Below are positions 5,058 to 5,638 of a stretch of DNA of 5,638 bases, in pieces. Source of the DNA: Deltaproteobacteria bacterium. GTDB taxonomy: Bacteria > Desulfobacterota > Syntrophia > Syntrophales > UBA2210. The stretch is taken from NCBI GenBank assembly GCA_019314085.1, contig JAFCZZ010000149.1, positions 1 to 5,638 on the forward strand, written 5' to 3'. The notes below the pieces were generated by a model. That model was not told the DNA's origin and searched no databases. It saw only the letters and a list, made by a program, of their open reading frames with translations. Each line of letters opens with the position of its first letter. The stretch's first letter is position 1. The position numbers were made by a program, and so were the translations under genes.

Positions 5058-5145
5058 GAGCGATAGGCACGCTTAGCAACCGGCATCATGCCTTCCGCTT
5101 CTTTGTGTGAAGTGCGTGCGATCGCAGGGAAGAGTCTCCACCGAA
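4976..5145 (-). mobile_element. Short cassette without a convincing gene (170 bp)
   Basis: Of its 170 bp about 80 are attC, leaving about 90 bp of insert. The first 55 bp in gene sense are the 59-bp leader also found at 58-116, ending in GCGGAAGG. This is followed in this copy by C and a double ATG (5089-5084). The frame from there reads MMPVAKRAYRSPNQRIEQTR and runs through the attC and into the next gene for 57 codons, so it is doubtful as a protein. The match of its two terminal cores (TTCGGT and ACCGAAC) shows it is a complete mobile unit. It could hold a small RNA, a regulatory leader, or the remnant of a larger cassette. Confidence 0.85.
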
Positions 5146-5149
5146 CGGT
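5091..5149. repeat. 59-bp direct repeat, copy 2 (shared cassette leader)
   Basis: This is the counterpart of 58-116, with one mismatch. Here it is followed on the right by an attC of the other arm family than at copy 1. The repeated unit therefore belongs to the cassette to its left (the gene-less one) and not to the attC, apart from the few core-adjacent bases shared by chance. Confidence 0.93.
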
Positions 5150-5237
5150 TTGCGCGTAACCAGCAGGGCGCTACGCGCGATTCCTACCTGAGTCTACCGC
5201 TCCTTGCGCCCTGTCTGTGTTGACGCGCTGGTTAGCC
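5140..5237 (-). other. attC site of the small zinc-ribbon cassette (98 bp)
   Basis: R'' is GGCTAAC (5237-5231) and R' is GTTCGGT (5146-5140) on the minus strand, neither fully consensus. The arms are GGTTTGCGCGTAACC / TGTTGACGCGCTGG with an extra plus-strand G, an AGGGCG / CGCCCT stem and the loop GAGTCTACCGCT. It is nearly identical to the site at 2504-2600. Confidence 0.93.
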
Positions 5238-5266
5238 AGCGGAGCACACAGGAGCCCGCCGCCGAG

Positions 5267-5455
5267 CTAGATCATGCGGCTCTGGCCAAATCCCAGCACC
5301 TTCAGGCAATGCGGACAGAAGTACATCACGTTCTTGCCTTCGACGAAGCCTGAGCCCTTGGTCCTCATGTAGACCTCGGACAGCTCCTGCCCACAGTGAG
5401 GACAGCGCGACGATAGATCATCCCGCTTCACAACGCTGAATGGCATATCCGGCAT
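5267..5455 (-). CDS. Small two-CxxC zinc-ribbon protein, 62 aa
   Basis: A 62-residue protein beginning MPDMPFSVVKRDD. CPHCGQE at 18-24 and CPHCLK at 47-52 form a four-cysteine site expected to bind one zinc; between them lies EVYMRTKGSGFVEGKNVMYF, and the end is VLGFGQSRMI. I have seen this knuckle, GFxxGK and GFGQSR arrangement in other uncharacterised small bacterial proteins; the function is unknown, with nucleic-acid or protein binding the usual guess for such ribbons. The start at 5455 is chosen because GGGAGGAG lies 5 nt upstream, the best Shine-Dalgarno in the window. A longer in-frame form from ATG 5515 has a site only 1 nt away, and the frame beyond that runs through attC. The leader is about 70 bp with no clear promoter. 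Confidence 0.85.
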   Translation of the reverse strand: MPDMPFSVVKRDDLSSRCPHCGQELSEVYMRTKGSGFVEGKNVMYFCPHCLKVLGFGQSRMI

Positions 5456-5523
5456 AATGTCTCCTCCCGGGTCATAGCGTGGTCCAGCGTGATAGCCGAC
5501 TGCAAAGAACAACATGCTCCTGC

Positions 5524-5611
5524 GGCTAACAGTATGCGCATGAGCTGCGCGTCGTTCCTTGCCCAGTCTACCGCTCTCTCTATGCGCGTCTGCTCGATGC
5601 GTTGGTTCTGT
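5524..5611 (-). other. attC site of the cassette at the right edge (88 bp)
   Basis: R'' is ACAGAAC (5611-5605), strongly non-consensus, and R' is GTTAGCC (5530-5524) on the minus strand. The arms and loop are the same as at 4970-5057 with a single base change. By the rule seen in all complete cassettes here, its cassette should begin, outside the window, with TTCTGT. Confidence 0.9.
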
Positions 5612-5638
5612 AAGTACCGCCACCGACGGTACCGAAGG
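5530..5638 (-). mobile_element. Partial gene cassette, 3' end only
   Basis: Only the attC and 27 bp beyond it are in the window. On the minus strand these 27 bp contain no stop codon in the frame that continues into the attC (reading ...VAVLTEPTH), so the gene of this cassette either stops further upstream or ends inside the attC. The content cannot be determined. Confidence 0.75.

Larger units (their letters stand above)
1..5638 (-). mobile_element. Integron gene-cassette array (interior part)
   Basis: Nine imperfect-palindrome attC sites separate short inserts whose genes are all on the minus strand, the defining layout of an integron cassette array. Cutting each site at the canonical point (G^TT of the minus-strand R' core) gives cassettes 1-112 (partial), 113-979, 980-1614, 1615-2509, 2510-3416, 3417-4160, 4161-4975, 4976-5145, 5146-5529 and 5530-5638 (partial). 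Orientation is supported twice: the genes end just before an attC, and the extra unpaired base of the L'' arm lies on the plus strand, which is then the recombining bottom strand. No tyrosine recombinase, attI or Pc is visible. The sites are closely related to each other, as in sedentary chromosomal integrons; that last point is inference. Confidence 0.93.

Noticed and set aside
4916..5089. 57-codon frame from the gene-less cassette into the next gene
   Set aside because: It reads through the whole attC and ends inside another gene in a different frame; the ATG is only 1 to 4 nt from the purine run. Kept only as a remark on that cassette.
107..5611. The evenly spaced repeats as a CRISPR array
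   Set aside because: The repeats are about 90 bp imperfect palindromes with unequal, gene-sized spacers, which fits attC sites and not CRISPR.
5456..5623. N-terminal extension of the small zinc-ribbon gene from a start at 5623
   Set aside because: The added sequence is translated attC and crosses a cassette boundary; the internal ATG at 5455 has a strong GGGAGGAG site.

Overview
This window is the interior of an integron gene-cassette array. Nine attC recombination sites (87 to 98 bp each) alternate with short, mostly single-gene inserts, and every convincing gene lies on the minus strand. Seven complete gene-bearing cassettes, one complete gene-less cassette and two cassettes cut by the window edges can be delimited to the base from the cores. 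The integron integrase, attI and the array promoter Pc are not in the window. They would be expected beyond the right edge, upstream of the minus-strand genes. The organism cannot be named. Base composition is moderately GC-rich, starts have Shine-Dalgarno sequences, and the attC sites resemble one another closely, which suggests a sedentary chromosomal integron in a bacterium (or a metagenome contig of one) rather than a resistance integron. No antibiotic-resistance gene is present.

Layout in direction of transcription (right to left): 5530-5638, 3' end of a cassette with only its attC visible; 5146-5529, a 62-residue two-CxxC zinc-ribbon protein; 4976-5145, a 170-bp cassette without a convincing gene; 4161-4975, a 235-residue conserved hypothetical protein; 3417-4160, a 213-residue TPR-like helical protein; 2510-3416, a HigB/Gp49-like toxin and XRE antitoxin pair with its own promoter; 1615-2509, a 258-residue unrecognised protein; 980-1614, a 141-residue zinc-ribbon protein preceded by a possible upstream ORF; 113-979, a DUF3800-like putative nuclease; 1-112, the 5' part of a further cassette, with no recognisable gene.

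The genes form no pathway; they are independent mobile units sharing one orientation. Each cassette carries its own matched pair of terminal cores, even when the core departs from GTTRRRY. This supports the boundaries and indicates true IntI-type cassettes. The toxin-antitoxin cassette is the only one with a visible complete promoter. It has a perfect 7-bp inverted repeat inside the promoter and appears to make a leaderless toxin message. Its transcription could stabilise the array and might also run into the three downstream cassettes.

The most unusual points are: a 59-bp leader shared by two otherwise different cassettes at opposite ends of the window; two attC arm families plus one apparent hybrid in a single array; an extrahelical A in place of G in two attCs; and stop codons supplied by the attC core itself.
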